A DNA stretch of 64,000 nt from an uncultured Acidobacteriota bacterium (GCA_937873515.1 CALMYB010000007.1:186001-250000), one strand, 5' to 3'; shown: positions 50,906 to 60,120, counted from the first letter of the stretch. The notes: generated by a model not told the origin, from the sequence alone. Program-made: numbers and translations.

Positions 50906-52012
50906 ATGATGGCAAAGAAAGATTATTACGAGGTGCTGAGCGTTAGCCGTACCGCAACCGAGGTTGAGATAAAGCGTGCATACCGCTCGCTTGCGCTGCA
51001 GTATCATCCGGACAAGAATCCGAACGATCTGGCCGCCGAGGAAAAGTTCAAAGAGGCCGCCGAGGCATATTCCGTCCTGAGTGACGCGCAGAAGCGTGCA
51101 TCATATGACCGTTTCGGCCATCAAGGCGTCGGGGCGGGCGCAGGTGCCGCAGGATTCTCGAATTTTGACGACATCTTCGAGATGTTCGGGTTCGGCGATA
51201 TGTTCGGCGGCGGAGGCGGCCGAAGCACGCGTCGGACGACCGTCCAACGCGGTTCCGATCTTCGTTACGACCTTGAGATCTCGCTCGAAGAGGCCGCGAC
51301 AGGCAAGGATGAATCGCTTCGTATCCCAAGGCTTGAGACCTGTGGTGAATGTTCCGGTTCCGGTGCCGAAAAGGGTACTTCGGCTGAGACCTGCGCAACG
51401 TGCGGCGGTTCAGGACAGACTCGGTACAGCCAGGGTTTCTTCAGCGTGATGCGGACGTGTTCGACGTGCCGCGGGCAGGGAAAGATCATCAAAACGCCCT
51501 GCACGAATTGCAGAGGTGCAGGCCGCATCGAGAAAGAGAAGACGATCGAGATCAAGATACCTGCAGGCGTCGAGACCGGTTCGCGACTGCGTGTTTCGGG
51601 CGAGGGCGAAGCAGGCGTCGGCGGCGGGCCTTCCGGAGATCTATACGTCGTCCTGCACGTCAAAGAACACGCGCGTTTCGAGCGTCAGGCCGAGAATCTT
51701 TATTCCGCCGAACCGATCACGTTCGCTCAGGCGGCCCTTGGTGCGGAGATAACCGTTGGGACGCTGGATGGTGAAGAAACCCTGAAGGTTCCTGCCGGTA
51801 CACAGACCGGAACTGTCTTTCGAGTAAAAGGCCAGGGCATGCCGAATCTCGGAGGCCGCGGCAAAGGCGATCTTTTCGTCGCGGTGACCGTAATAACGCC
51901 GAAATCGCTCACAAAGGAGCAGCGAAAGGTTCTAGAACAGCTTGCCGAGGTCGAGACGAAGGATTTTTCCGACCCGTCGTTCGTACAAAAGGTCAGGAAT
52001 ATTTTCGGCTGA
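50906..52012 (+). CDS. dnaJ: Hsp40 co-chaperone DnaJ
   Basis: A 368-residue type I DnaJ (the second Met, at 50909, may be the start). J-domain: [20 protein letters not shown], with the HPD in [21 protein letters not shown] Gly/Phe region follows (~70-130). The zinc finger has four C-x-x-C-x-G-x-G repeats: [32 protein letters not shown]. The C-terminal domains end [19 protein letters not shown]. It stimulates DnaK ATPase. Starts 132 bp after dnaK behind a terminator-like hairpin. Confidence 0.95.
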   Translation: MMAKKDYYEVLSVSRTATEVEIKRAYRSLALQYHPDKNPNDLAAEEKFKEAAEAYSVLSDAQKRASYDRFGHQGVGAGAGAAGFSNFDDIFEMFGFGDMFGGGGGRSTRRTTVQRGSDLRYDLEISLEEAATGKDESLRIPRLETCGECSGSGAEKGTSAETCATCGGSGQTRYSQGFFSVMRTCSTCRGQGKIIKTPCTNCRGAGRIEKEKTIEIKIPAGVETGSRLRVSGEGEAGVGGGPSGDLYVVLHVKEHARFERQAENLYSAEPITFAQAALGAEITVGTLDGEETLKVPAGTQTGTVFRVKGQGMPNLGGRGKGDLFVAVTVITPKSLTKEQRKVLEQLAEVETKDFSDPSFVQKVRNIFG

Positions 52013-52031
52013 CCCCGAACCGCATCAAAGA

Positions 52032-52511
52032 ATGATCTCGAACGAAGAATTTCGTCGGGCATTGAGCCATTTCGCAAGCGGCGTAACCGTCATCACGACC
52101 CGCGACCGCGGAGGTGCGCCGCACGGGATCACGGTGAGTGCGTTCTGTTCCGTTTCTGAGGAACCGCCGCTTGTGCTCGCCTGCATCAACCGGACGACAG
52201 GCAGCCACTACGCGTTCATTGAACGCGGTGCATTCGTCGTGCATATTCTTGGCGAACACCAACGCCACATTTCGGAGCAGTTCGCCGAACCGATGCTGGA
52301 CAAGTTCGCAGGAATACCGATCCTTGAGACCGAAAACGGGCTTCCTGTGATCGAAGGGGCACTTGTTACGCTCGAGTGTGCGCTCGTGCATCATTATGAA
52401 GGCGGCGACCACAGCATACTCGTCGGAGAGATCGAAAGTTCGACCGTCAACGACGCGAGGCCGCTTGTCTACTTTCGCGGAGATTATCGGTCGATAGATT
52501 TTGGCGATTAG
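52032..52511 (+). CDS. flavin reductase-like (HpaC-type) protein
   Basis: A 159-residue FMN-binding split-barrel protein: FRRALSHFASGVTVITTRDR is the classic start, followed by HGITVSAFCSVSEEPPLVLA, CINRTTGSHYAFIERGAFVV, VHILGEHQRHISEQF and ALVTLECALVHHYEGGDHSI. Such proteins reduce flavin for two-component monooxygenases; the partner oxygenase is not here. The start at 52032 is chosen; the frame to 51942 lies inside dnaJ. It follows dnaJ by 19 bp. Confidence 0.9.
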   Translation: MISNEEFRRALSHFASGVTVITTRDRGGAPHGITVSAFCSVSEEPPLVLACINRTTGSHYAFIERGAFVVHILGEHQRHISEQFAEPMLDKFAGIPILETENGLPVIEGALVTLECALVHHYEGGDHSILVGEIESSTVNDARPLVYFRGDYRSIDFGD

Positions 52512-52957
52512 GCGAGCCTTGCCTTTACCGCCTCGCTCACCAGCTTGCCGTCGGCCGTCTTACCTGCAAGATGCGCCAACGCGGCCTTCATCACCGAACC
52601 CATTTCCTTCATCGACGAGGCACCTGTTTCTGCAACTGCCGCCGCGACCGCTGCGTTGATCTCATCCTGAGAGGCGGCCTGCGGCAGATAGACTTCGATG
52701 ACGGCGATCTCTGCGGCCTCTTTTGCAGCAAGCTCGCTGCGTCCGGCCTTTTCGTAACTTTCGATCGAGTCGCGACGCTGCTTTACGAGCGACTGCAGAG
52801 TTTTCATCACCTCTTCATCCGTCAACTCGCCGCCTTTCTCGATAAAGCGGTTCATCAAACTCGCTTTCACCATCCGCAGAACGCCGACGCGCTCCGCTTC
52901 CTTGGCCTTCATCGCCGCCGTCAGGTCATTTACGATCGTGTCTTTTAGTGAAGTCAT
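52508..52957 (-). CDS. GatB/YqeY-domain protein
   Basis: A 149-residue YqeY-type protein: LKDTIVNDLTAAMKAKEAER, then GVLRMVKASLMNRFIEKGG, QRRDSIESYEKAGRSELAAK, EIAVIEVYLPQAASQDEINA and MGSVMKAALAHLAGKTADGK. It is the tRNA-binding helical domain of GatB without the amidotransferase part; function unknown, thought to bind tRNA-like ligands. Its 3' end overlaps the convergent flavin reductase by 4 nt. Confidence 0.92.
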   Translation of the reverse strand: MTSLKDTIVNDLTAAMKAKEAERVGVLRMVKASLMNRFIEKGGELTDEEVMKTLQSLVKQRRDSIESYEKAGRSELAAKEAAEIAVIEVYLPQAASQDEINAAVAAAVAETGASSMKEMGSVMKAALAHLAGKTADGKLVSEAVKARLA

Positions 52958-53067
52958 ATAGCTATCAATAATACTTGCCTGATCGCATCCGTCCTAAAGA
53001 TCGGCAATCTGTTGTGCGCCACGCAAGTTAGGAAGTACGCAGGGCTATCTCTTGAGATCTTGAACAT
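52954..53067 (-). pseudogene. truncated REP-associated transposase (RAYT, Y1 type) fragment
   Basis: A 37-codon remnant: MFKISRDSPAYFLTCVAHNR followed by LPIFRTDAIRQVLLIA matches the N-terminus of Y1-transposase REP-associated proteins (S-x-D-S-P-x-Y-F-L-T-x-V-x-x-x-R-L-P-x-F). The catalytic H-x-H and Tyr are missing because the frame stops at the start of the YqeY gene. The open frame continues upstream to 53217 through palindromic DNA. Confidence 0.7.
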
Positions 53068-53213
53068 CGAGCGGGAGCGGCAGCACAGCCGCCATTTTCC
53101 TTGTTCAGCGAGAGCTGGAAAAGCACAGGTTCTGGCGTCACAATACCGCCAGTGTTCCGGTAAGCCGGAACCGTTCCGCAAATAGAGCGGCAAAGCCGCT
53201 GACATGGTAACCT
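53068..53213. repeat. REP-like palindromic region upstream of the transposase remnant
   Basis: Several short palindromes lie together: TGGCG...CGCCA (53131-53149), TTCCGGTAAGCCGGAA (53155-53170) and AGCGGCAAAGCCGCT (53185-53199). Such hairpins usually accompany REP-associated transposases, consistent with the remnant beside it. Positions of inner arms are by eye. Confidence 0.55.
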
Positions 53214-53924
53214 TCACAGAACGAACGTATAGTGGATGATGCCTGAGACCTTCACGGGACGGCGTTCAAGCAAGGTCGGCGAGAACTTTGAAGTACAAGC
53301 AGCTGTACGGGCAGAATGGCGCAAAAGCGGATGGCCGCTTGTAACTTCTGCCGATATCACGTCGCCTTTTTCGCTTATCAAGACCGTGATATCCACCGTG
53401 CCCGAAGCCCTCACGGCTCGGGCTGCAGCCGGATATGTTGGTTTTGCAAGCTTTAAGGCCGTCCCGTTCAGAACACCGCCTTTAACCGTCCGGACCGGGA
53501 CCAATCTTGCACCCACGACATCGGACCCTTTCTCCTCTGGGGCCGTAAATTTGAATTCCACCCAATGAAGCGGTGAGTCTGGTTTCTCGTCCTTTGATAC
53601 AGGCTCGAAAGTTACCTTCTTTGCCTGAGCGCGAATGTAGTCGCGCAGTACGGTAAGGCCCCGCGATTCATAATTCGGACACGTCCAATCGGGTCCGACG
53701 ATCTGCGTCACCTCTTTTACCTCGCCCGTGTCATCGACCTTTACTTCGGCCAGCATCGTGCCGTAGAGGAATTCCATTTTTGCGGCGTCGGGCAGAGTAA
53801 CCGATGGCACGCCCTTGATCTTCTGCTCGGCCGCATCCGCATCGCTTTGTCCGAATAGTATGCCTGCGGAAACGAGAATTACGACGAGAGTAAGAATGGA
53901 AATTTGTAAACTACTTCTTCGCAT
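53214..53924 (-). CDS. exported protein with a TonB-like C-terminal domain (paralogue 1)
   Basis: A 236-residue protein with a hydrophobic signal-like segment (LQISILTLVVILVSAGILFG). A first ~90-residue domain contains YGTMLAEVKVDDTGEVKEVT and IVGPDWTCPNYESRGLTVLR. The C-terminal part (LAKPTYPAAARAVRASGTVD to CTSKFSPTLLERRPVKVSGI) is TonB-like (P-x-Y-P-x-x-A-R, V-x-x-S-G...). A GGAG ribosome-binding site supports the ATG at 53924. It lacks the Pro-rich spanning region of a TonB. Role unknown; paralogous to the upstream gene. Confidence 0.75.
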   Translation of the reverse strand: MRRSSLQISILTLVVILVSAGILFGQSDADAAEQKIKGVPSVTLPDAAKMEFLYGTMLAEVKVDDTGEVKEVTQIVGPDWTCPNYESRGLTVLRDYIRAQAKKVTFEPVSKDEKPDSPLHWVEFKFTAPEEKGSDVVGARLVPVRTVKGGVLNGTALKLAKPTYPAAARAVRASGTVDITVLISEKGDVISAEVTSGHPLLRHSARTAACTSKFSPTLLERRPVKVSGIIHYTFVL

Positions 53925-53986
53925 GATTTTCTCCAAAGTTATCAATGACTATGCGGCCAGACGTAAGCCGGCGAAAAAGAGCCCAT

Positions 53987-54658
53987 TCATTGCAGGAATG
54001 AATATTTTATCACGCCGGATACTTTCACCGGTTCGCCTTTAAGCAAAGTAGGGGAAAATTTTGAAAGGCAAGCGGCGGCACGTGATTGATTTGCCAGGAT
54101 CGGATTGCCGGACAAGATCTCAGCGGAGCGCACCGTGCCATTTTCGTCGATAAAGACCTTGATCTCTACTTTCCCCCCTGACCTAATTCCTTGCTCACTC
54201 GGGAAACGCGGCTGCACCAAATGGACCGCTTTTCCGTTGACCACACCGGCATTGACGGTTTTGGGCCCCGTCAATTTTTTTTCTTCGGGTTTGGACTTTG
54301 CAGGGCGTGGGTCGACGAACTTGAATTCCAGCCATAGATGGGACTTGCCGCCGGAATCGATCGTTGCTGTTTCTGCTCGGTTTCGGACGTAGTCATTCAA
54401 CGCAGTCATTCCGGGCGATTCGTAATTCGGGCACGTCCAATCCGGCCCGACGATCTGCTTTATGTTTTTGACCTTGCCCGCGTCGTCGAGCTTTACCTCG
54501 ACCAGCATCGTGCCGTAAAGGCCTTCGGCTGCGGCCGCCTCAGGTATCGAAACGGCGGGCATCGCCTTTACGTCGCGATCTTGTCCATTACCAACTGCCG
54601 AAAATATGAAGACAACGGCGAAGGCGAAGGCGAAGAGGCGTGTGAGGTGCTTTTCCAT
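53987..54658 (-). CDS. exported protein with a TonB-like C-terminal domain (paralogue 2)
   Basis: A 223-residue protein with a signal peptide (~1-25). It shares with its neighbour the segments LYGTMLVEVKLDDAGKVKNI, IVGPDWTCPNYESPGMTALN and a C-terminal TonB-like part (VQPRFPSEQGIRSGGKVEIK to CLSKFSPTLLKGEPVKVSGV), so the two are tandem duplicates, still recognisable but well diverged. The start at 54658 is chosen; upstream sequence to 54766 is intergenic. Probably periplasmic; partner unknown. Confidence 0.75.
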   Translation of the reverse strand: MEKHLTRLFAFAFAVVFIFSAVGNGQDRDVKAMPAVSIPEAAAAEGLYGTMLVEVKLDDAGKVKNIKQIVGPDWTCPNYESPGMTALNDYVRNRAETATIDSGGKSHLWLEFKFVDPRPAKSKPEEKKLTGPKTVNAGVVNGKAVHLVQPRFPSEQGIRSGGKVEIKVFIDENGTVRSAEILSGNPILANQSRAAACLSKFSPTLLKGEPVKVSGVIKYSFLQ

Positions 54659-55022
54659 TTCACCAAAATACCAGACTTTTGGTGATGCGGAAAAGCCGGG
54701 ACAAGATCCAACCCGCAAAGTCGGGCTCCGTAGGAGCCGAATGTTTGTAGCACACGCCCTTCTCAAAAATACCTCGAAGCGGCTTTAGCCGCCGGCTCTA
54801 AAGCACAACGCCGCTTACGTTCCTCCGTCCTCTCTCTCGGTCGCACCGAAGTGCTCCGGAATAAGTCATAGGGGCTAAGTGAAAGGTCATAAGTCCGAAC
54901 GAAGTGGCTCGGCCCTATCACTTTTCACCTATCCCTTATAACTTATTTCGGAACCTGTTGGTGCGGCGACTGTGACGGTCCGGAGACCGCCTAAAGGCGG
55001 GACTCCGAACGGCCGGCCTCGC
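54659..55022. repeat. intergenic region with REP-like hairpins and a long imperfect palindrome
   Basis: No gene. Short palindromes GCGGCTTTAGCCGC (54779-54792) and CGCCTAAAGGCG (54988-54999) resemble those at 53185-53199. Between them, 54857-54897 and 54914-54954 form an imperfect inverted repeat (about 30 of 41 bases pair). No T-runs. It separates the TonB-domain pair from the DUF5916 gene. Confidence 0.6.
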
Positions 55023-57494
55023 TTAGAAACTCTTTTTGAACAGGTACGAGGCTTTTATGAAGAACGTGCGGCCGTTGCCGTGGAAGCCGGGTTCGAACTG
55101 TCCTGTGTACGGGTTACGTCCGTTGTAGCTCAGGTCGTCGCTGTAGCCGACGTAGAGTGCCGTGCCGGGATTCGGCGTCCAGCCTAGTACGATCTGCGGG
55201 CGAAAGCGTTTTGAGAGGGTCGAATAATCGAGCCTCGCACGTGCCCAGATGTTGCGGGTGAACTGGTACGTCGTCCGCGAGCTGTAGATGTTATCGTCGA
55301 ACGCAATGAGTCCTGTGTCGTTGCGGCGGAGACGATATTTCGAGAAGTTCAGCTCCGTTCCAAGTGCCGAGGTCGGCTGATATCGGACATTTCCTTCGAT
55401 GGTCAGCATAAAGCCCGGGCCGGGATCGAGCGGTGCATTCTGCCCAAAGGTTTGGGCCGCAAGGCTCGCACGCGGGAAGTCGCCGGCACCGAAGTCGTAA
55501 TCCATCGCTCCCCAAGTGTTGTCATAGAGGATGAAGAATGAAAGCTGCTTCATCGGGGTTGACGACGCTCGGATCTGGAAGGCGTTCACGGGCGCCGACC
55601 TTTCGCTGCTCTGACCGAAGAACGCACCGAGCTGGCCGGGGTGTCGGCGAGGCCCGAATTCGTGCTCGAAAACACGCTCATAACCATTCTGGTAAACGGC
55701 GGTAATGCTCGAATTCTTCTGCAGATTGATCGAACCGCGAACCTCGGAGAACTGACGCTGCGATCGGCCGCTCCAGTCATACTCGATGTTCGATGAGAAA
55801 ACGATCTGTTTTGAGACGATCGCGGATTTTGGTTTGGGATCGGTGCGGTATCTCGTGAAGATGCCGGCGTAGTTCGTATCGACGCGATTCGTAAAGCCGA
55901 CATCAGCTCGATAATCCTTCGACTTTCCGCTCATCAGGAAATTCATATAGAAATTCCGTCCCGAACGTTCGAGCCACGCGCTGTATCCGACGCCATTTCC
56001 CGTCCGGTAGGGTACGCTGTCCGTATCCGGATCGTAGAAGAAGCCGCGTGTGTGCGTTCCGACAGCCTGGAATTCGAAGACGGTCTTCTTATCGAAGCGA
56101 AGTCTGCCGTCAAAACCGCCGGTGTGATTGTGATGATCGACAAAGTTGTACGTCGTCGAGAAAAGGCCGATGTTGCTCTCCTTTCCTACATCGCGTTTGA
56201 ACCTGAAGACGCCGATGTCGGCATTCTTGTCGATAAGACGCCCTGCGGGGCAATATCTGTCAGGATCCGTCTGATACCGGCTGCGGCAGATCAAATACGA
56301 TTCGCGCTCGTCCTTACCGAAATTTCCCGGCGCCTTGTCGCTCGCGTAAATGATGCCGAACGTGTTCTTGCCGCGTCTTCCGGTCAGCTTTGCGGCGATG
56401 TCGGGATCGACGATGCTTCGTGTGTTCACAAGGTCCATCGGACTCTGGAACATATCGATCCGCTCAAGGAAGAAAGGCCGTTTTTCCGGGTAAAAGATCG
56501 GGAAGCGTTGATTCGCGGCCGTAACAGGCGCGTCTGCCTCGACCTGTGCGAAATCGGGATTGTACGCGAAATCGAGCGTGATCGTCGGCGTGATCCCGAA
56601 CTTCGCGGTAAATCCGATGTCGGCCTTGACGCCGTCGTTGACGTAGCGGCCATTCGGATCTCCGTTGAACGCATAACGCGAGCGGCGTCCGGTCTGACTA
56701 AGCGTTATCGTCGGGCTGATCTCGAGCGTTCGCTTGGTCTCGATGCCTTCCATGCCCGTGATGTGGCCGGCCTTGCTAAGGTTCCCCGAACGGCTTCGGT
56801 CGTCCGGCATCCAGGAATCGAGCTCATTGTTGTTCCATTTTGCACGGCGGTAAAGCTGTATGCCCCATTTCTTGCCCTTTCCGGCCTCGTAGCGAAGAGA
56901 CTGAAATGGAATGGCGATCTCGACCGTGTATCCATTGTCGGTCACGACGCCCTTGGATTCCATCACGAGGTCAACGCTGTAATCTTCGCCGCCAGCTTCT
57001 GCGTACGTTCCGTCGGCCTGTATGCCGAAAGGGTTGAAGAACAGGGCGTATGCACGCTGCTGATCGTTGAATGTGTCAATGAACATTCCGACGTAGTCGT
57101 CATCGAAAATATTGTCGCGGCGTACAACGTTCGCTCGTATCTTGTCCTTTGACTGCGTAACCCGGAATGCAATGTAGAGCGTGGTCTTGTCGTAGGCCAT
57201 ATACGCCTCGACCGGACTGCTCGGCGCGATGTTGTCGCCCGGCTGGATCTGCACAAACCCGGTGAAATGCGCGGCCGACTGCCAAACGGCGTCGTTGAGA
57301 AGCCCATCGATGACGGGCTTGGTTTCGACACGCGGAAGATCGACGGGAGCCGTCTTTTCGGCGGGCGTCCGAGCCGCTGCGTTCGCATCGAGCGAAACGT
57401 TCTTCGCGACCGAGTCCGAGGACTGTGTCGTCTGGGCGGCTGCAAATGAGCTCAGGGAAACGATGGCCAGCAGAAAGATGATAATTGCCTTCAT
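55023..57494 (-). CDS. DUF5916 outer-membrane protein with CBM9-like N-terminal domain
   Basis: An 823-residue exported protein from ATG 57494; signal peptide KAIIIFLLAIVSLSSFAAAQ. A CBM9-like beta-sandwich (residues ~45-240) has PVIDGLLNDAVWQSAAHFTG and YMAYDKTTLYIAFRVTQSKD, then FMPFGIQADG-like and TVEIAIPFQSLRYEAG segments. The C-terminal ~550 residues are a DUF5916 beta barrel (FAYNPDFAQVEADAPVTAAN; RFPIFYPEKRPFFLE), ending with aromatic strands typical of outer-membrane barrels (FIKASYLFKKSF). Function unknown; often predicted as an outer-membrane receptor or hydrolase-associated barrel. Confidence 0.85.
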   Translation of the reverse strand: MKAIIIFLLAIVSLSSFAAAQTTQSSDSVAKNVSLDANAAARTPAEKTAPVDLPRVETKPVIDGLLNDAVWQSAAHFTGFVQIQPGDNIAPSSPVEAYMAYDKTTLYIAFRVTQSKDKIRANVVRRDNIFDDDYVGMFIDTFNDQQRAYALFFNPFGIQADGTYAEAGGEDYSVDLVMESKGVVTDNGYTVEIAIPFQSLRYEAGKGKKWGIQLYRRAKWNNNELDSWMPDDRSRSGNLSKAGHITGMEGIETKRTLEISPTITLSQTGRRSRYAFNGDPNGRYVNDGVKADIGFTAKFGITPTITLDFAYNPDFAQVEADAPVTAANQRFPIFYPEKRPFFLERIDMFQSPMDLVNTRSIVDPDIAAKLTGRRGKNTFGIIYASDKAPGNFGKDERESYLICRSRYQTDPDRYCPAGRLIDKNADIGVFRFKRDVGKESNIGLFSTTYNFVDHHNHTGGFDGRLRFDKKTVFEFQAVGTHTRGFFYDPDTDSVPYRTGNGVGYSAWLERSGRNFYMNFLMSGKSKDYRADVGFTNRVDTNYAGIFTRYRTDPKPKSAIVSKQIVFSSNIEYDWSGRSQRQFSEVRGSINLQKNSSITAVYQNGYERVFEHEFGPRRHPGQLGAFFGQSSERSAPVNAFQIRASSTPMKQLSFFILYDNTWGAMDYDFGAGDFPRASLAAQTFGQNAPLDPGPGFMLTIEGNVRYQPTSALGTELNFSKYRLRRNDTGLIAFDDNIYSSRTTYQFTRNIWARARLDYSTLSKRFRPQIVLGWTPNPGTALYVGYSDDLSYNGRNPYTGQFEPGFHGNGRTFFIKASYLFKKSF

Positions 57495-57732
57495 AAGAAA
57501 ATGGAGATCGATGGTAAAAGGCTTCTTCCAGATCGGCACGGCAGGCTGTCGAATAAGAAAAATGAATAGTGAGCTGCCGGGCCGTCAGTATTTTTTTGCT
57601 CAGCAACGGTGAGCGAAATTATTCAACGGTCTCGACAAGGGAAACACCGCAAGTCCTAAGGTTGTGACAATCGAGGGTCAAAAAAATTTCGAAATCTTGT
57701 TGCCGCATGCTAAGCTTTGATACTTTGCGACT

Positions 57733-59538
57733 ATGAAGATACGTTGGCGTTTTGGTGTGATCGCGGGCCTTTTTCTAGCCCTTTTTTCGCTGTATCCGCA
57801 GTTGAATTTGGTCTATCTGCGCGGAGCGGAATACAACGGCCATTATGCCTACAACGATATCGACGAGGTCGCGTATGCGTCCTATGTTCATGCATTAATG
57901 GATGGGCGTCCACGCAAGAACGATCCCTACACGGGACGCGACGATTCGGCCGTTCATCCGCAGCCGGAATCCCTCTTTTCGATACAGTTTGCCGCGCCGT
58001 ACACGATCGCGATACCCGCACGCGTCCTCGGAATCGGGACGCCCTGGGCGTTCACGATCGCAGGGGCGATCGCGGCTTTCCTTGCGGCCTTCCTTGTGTT
58101 TTGGGTCGCGAGAATGGTGATCGCGAACGATTGGTTCGCGATGACGGCAAGCCTTGTAACGCTTGTCGGCGGCGCAGTATTTGCCGGCGAAGGTGCGATG
58201 AGCGAGGTCTTTTTTGACGGATTTTCATATCCGTACTTTCCCGGATTCAGGCGGTACATTCCGGCACTCGCATTTCCCGCATTCTTCTTATTTGTCGGGG
58301 CGATCTACAAACTTGCTTCAGACGACGAGACAAATAAAAAGGCGAACTGGACGACGGCCGGCGTCGCCGTCGCGGCCTTTGCGTACTGCACGTTCTCCTA
58401 CTTTTACGTCTGGACGACGGCCGTCGCGTGGGCAGGCTGTTTTGGGCTGGCGCTGATCGCCGTCAGGTTCGAGGTGTTCAAGAAATGCTGGCTTCGGCTA
58501 ACTGCGGCGGCTGTCGGATGCGGGCTGGCATTGATACCATATGCGGTCTTGCTGTCGCGACGCTCGACGACCATGGACGATGTGCAGCTCTTGTCGTCCA
58601 CCCACGCATTTGACCTCACAAGGCCGCCGGAGTATGTCGCGGCGATGGTCATTATCGTCCTGGTCTTGGCCTCGGTCATAAAGGTCGTGAATTTTCGCGA
58701 CGCGAAAACGATACTGGTGCTGTCACTCGCGGTGAGCGTTTTTGTCGTCTTCAATCAACAGGTTCTGACTGGCAGATCTCTGCAGCCAATACATTACCAG
58801 GTGTTCATCGGTAATTACGTCGCGGGCCTCGCGTTCATTCTCACGATCGGAATATTGTTCCGCGGCGATCGCCCGCAGCTTGCAAGAGCGATGACCGCCG
58901 CTGCCGCCGCACTTTCGCTGATCGCAGTATTCTGGGGCTTTGTCGAATGCTTTTACACGGTCCGCGTACTTGATGACGTCAATGTTCTTAGAGACAAGGC
59001 GTATCCCGTCGGCCGCCGTTTGACGGAACTTGCCGCCGGCGACAAGGATGCGAGATCTAAGGTCATTCTGCCGTTCGACATCGCGGTCGGCGACGATCTG
59101 CCGACCATTGCGCCGCAAGCCGTTCTTTGGGCACGCCATCAGCACGTTTTTGCCGGTGTCTCGTGGCAGGAGAATAAGGAGCGTTATTACCAATACCTGT
59201 ACTACACCGGTGTCGATCCCGAAGATCTCCTGGCATCGATGAAGTCCGGCCGCGACTTCGTTTCGGTGATCGCCCTTTTCGGCTGGGGACGCCACACCGA
59301 TCGCTTGAGTGCGGACTACAAGCCGCTTACCTATGCCGAACTCGATCAAGAAGCCGATCTTTATGCCGAATACCTCAAACGGTTCGACCCGCGCACGGCA
59401 GGGAATCGGCCGGCCGACTTCGCGCTGACAAGAGCAGACGAGGAACCGGATTGGACGAACGTCGATCGTTGGTACACTCGGGACGAAGGCGAGCAGATCG
59501 GGGACTTCGTGTTGTACAAGCTCACCTTGCGGCAATAA
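57733..59538 (+). CDS. polytopic membrane protein, GT-C-like
   Basis: A 601-residue membrane protein with about ten to eleven transmembrane helices (e.g. FTIAGAIAAFLAAFLVFWVA; LRLTAAAVGCGLALIPYAVL; YVAAMVIIVLVLASVIKVVN). The first long outer loop has acidic residues (AYNDIDEVAYASYVHALMDG), as in GT-C enzymes with an Asp-based site. A soluble C-terminal domain (~residues 420-600) includes PFDIAVGDDLPTIAPQAVLW and SWQENKERYYQYLYYTGVDP. It is not clearly homologous to the one at 34977. Possibly a sugar-transferring or polymer-handling protein; call is tentative. Confidence 0.6.
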   Translation: MKIRWRFGVIAGLFLALFSLYPQLNLVYLRGAEYNGHYAYNDIDEVAYASYVHALMDGRPRKNDPYTGRDDSAVHPQPESLFSIQFAAPYTIAIPARVLGIGTPWAFTIAGAIAAFLAAFLVFWVARMVIANDWFAMTASLVTLVGGAVFAGEGAMSEVFFDGFSYPYFPGFRRYIPALAFPAFFLFVGAIYKLASDDETNKKANWTTAGVAVAAFAYCTFSYFYVWTTAVAWAGCFGLALIAVRFEVFKKCWLRLTAAAVGCGLALIPYAVLLSRRSTTMDDVQLLSSTHAFDLTRPPEYVAAMVIIVLVLASVIKVVNFRDAKTILVLSLAVSVFVVFNQQVLTGRSLQPIHYQVFIGNYVAGLAFILTIGILFRGDRPQLARAMTAAAAALSLIAVFWGFVECFYTVRVLDDVNVLRDKAYPVGRRLTELAAGDKDARSKVILPFDIAVGDDLPTIAPQAVLWARHQHVFAGVSWQENKERYYQYLYYTGVDPEDLLASMKSGRDFVSVIALFGWGRHTDRLSADYKPLTYAELDQEADLYAEYLKRFDPRTAGNRPADFALTRADEEPDWTNVDRWYTRDEGEQIGDFVLYKLTLRQ

Positions 59539-59565
59539 AAAAGGCCGCTTCGTTAAAGAAGCGGC
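59537..59565 (-). terminator. rho-independent terminator of the small GTG-start gene
   Basis: Minus strand: 8-bp stem (59558-59565 with 59544-59551), 6-nt loop, then C and T6 (59542-59537). It lies at the 3' end of the gene at 59602-59850; the convergent membrane-protein gene also ends here. Confidence 0.8.
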
Positions 59566-59601
59566 TCGAGGTTGTATTACTTTGAATTAAGTATTGCTAT
59601 T

Positions 59602-59850
59602 CTAGGCGGCTAGGCGGTCATTCGACGTTTCGGCGAAGACCCTTCTACCGTTGATCGCGTCGTCGATTATCTCTCGGACTGCCGATGCATCAGGATTCAC
59701 ATCCATCCGTGCACAAGCACGAAGATGTCTGATAATGCCCTCAGTTGCGATCTCAAGCGTGTCGCCGGCAAGTTTGGTATATCGGCGGGCTTGGATGTGG
59801 TCTATCTGCAGTACTCTGTCCTGCAGTGAAATTGGTCTAGCTGCTGCCAC
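59602..59850 (-). CDS. small helical protein of unknown function (GTG start)
   Basis: An 82-residue protein. The open frame reaches 59964, but a GTG at 59850 has an AAGGAG ribosome-binding site 9 nt upstream, so I prefer it. It is helical and charged: ISLQDRVLQIDHIQARRYTK, then LAGDTLEIATEGIIRHLRAC, then NPDASAVREIIDDAINGRRV. No signal peptide or known motif. The upstream in-frame segment may be a leader. Terminated by the hairpin at 59537-59565. Confidence 0.6.
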   Translation of the reverse strand: MAAARPISLQDRVLQIDHIQARRYTKLAGDTLEIATEGIIRHLRACARMDVNPDASAVREIIDDAINGRRVFAETSNDRLAA

Positions 59851-60051
59851 TTTAGTGTTCTCCTTCTGTGATAAACGGTTCTTCTCCAAAAAGAGGATCG
59901 AACCATAAAGCTGAACGCGCACGGGTACAGTTCCCGAGCCAATTGGTGCCGTTTCCGGCTTCAACTCAACTTGTGAACTAATATTAACAGAAACTTAAGG
60001 TGATGTCATCACTTTTTTTGCCCGAAAAGTGGTCAAAATGCAGTCAAAATG

Positions 60052-60102
60052 AAAAAAGATCGAGGATACGCACATACAAGATGTGCGTATCCTCTGATCT
60101 TT
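60052..60102 (-). terminator. strong hairpin terminator after the HU gene
   Basis: A perfect 14-bp stem (60062-60075 with 60081-60094, 5-nt loop) is extended by AAAGATC/GATCTTT with one bulge. On the minus strand it runs into T6. A smaller hairpin (60105-60120) lies between it and the HU stop codon. Confidence 0.85.
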
Positions 60103-60120
60103 GAATACCCTATCGGGTAT

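Noticed and set aside
56052..57152. 366-residue plus-strand open frame within the DUF5916 gene
   Set aside because: Opposite strand of a long gene with signal peptide and barrel strands; no independent features.
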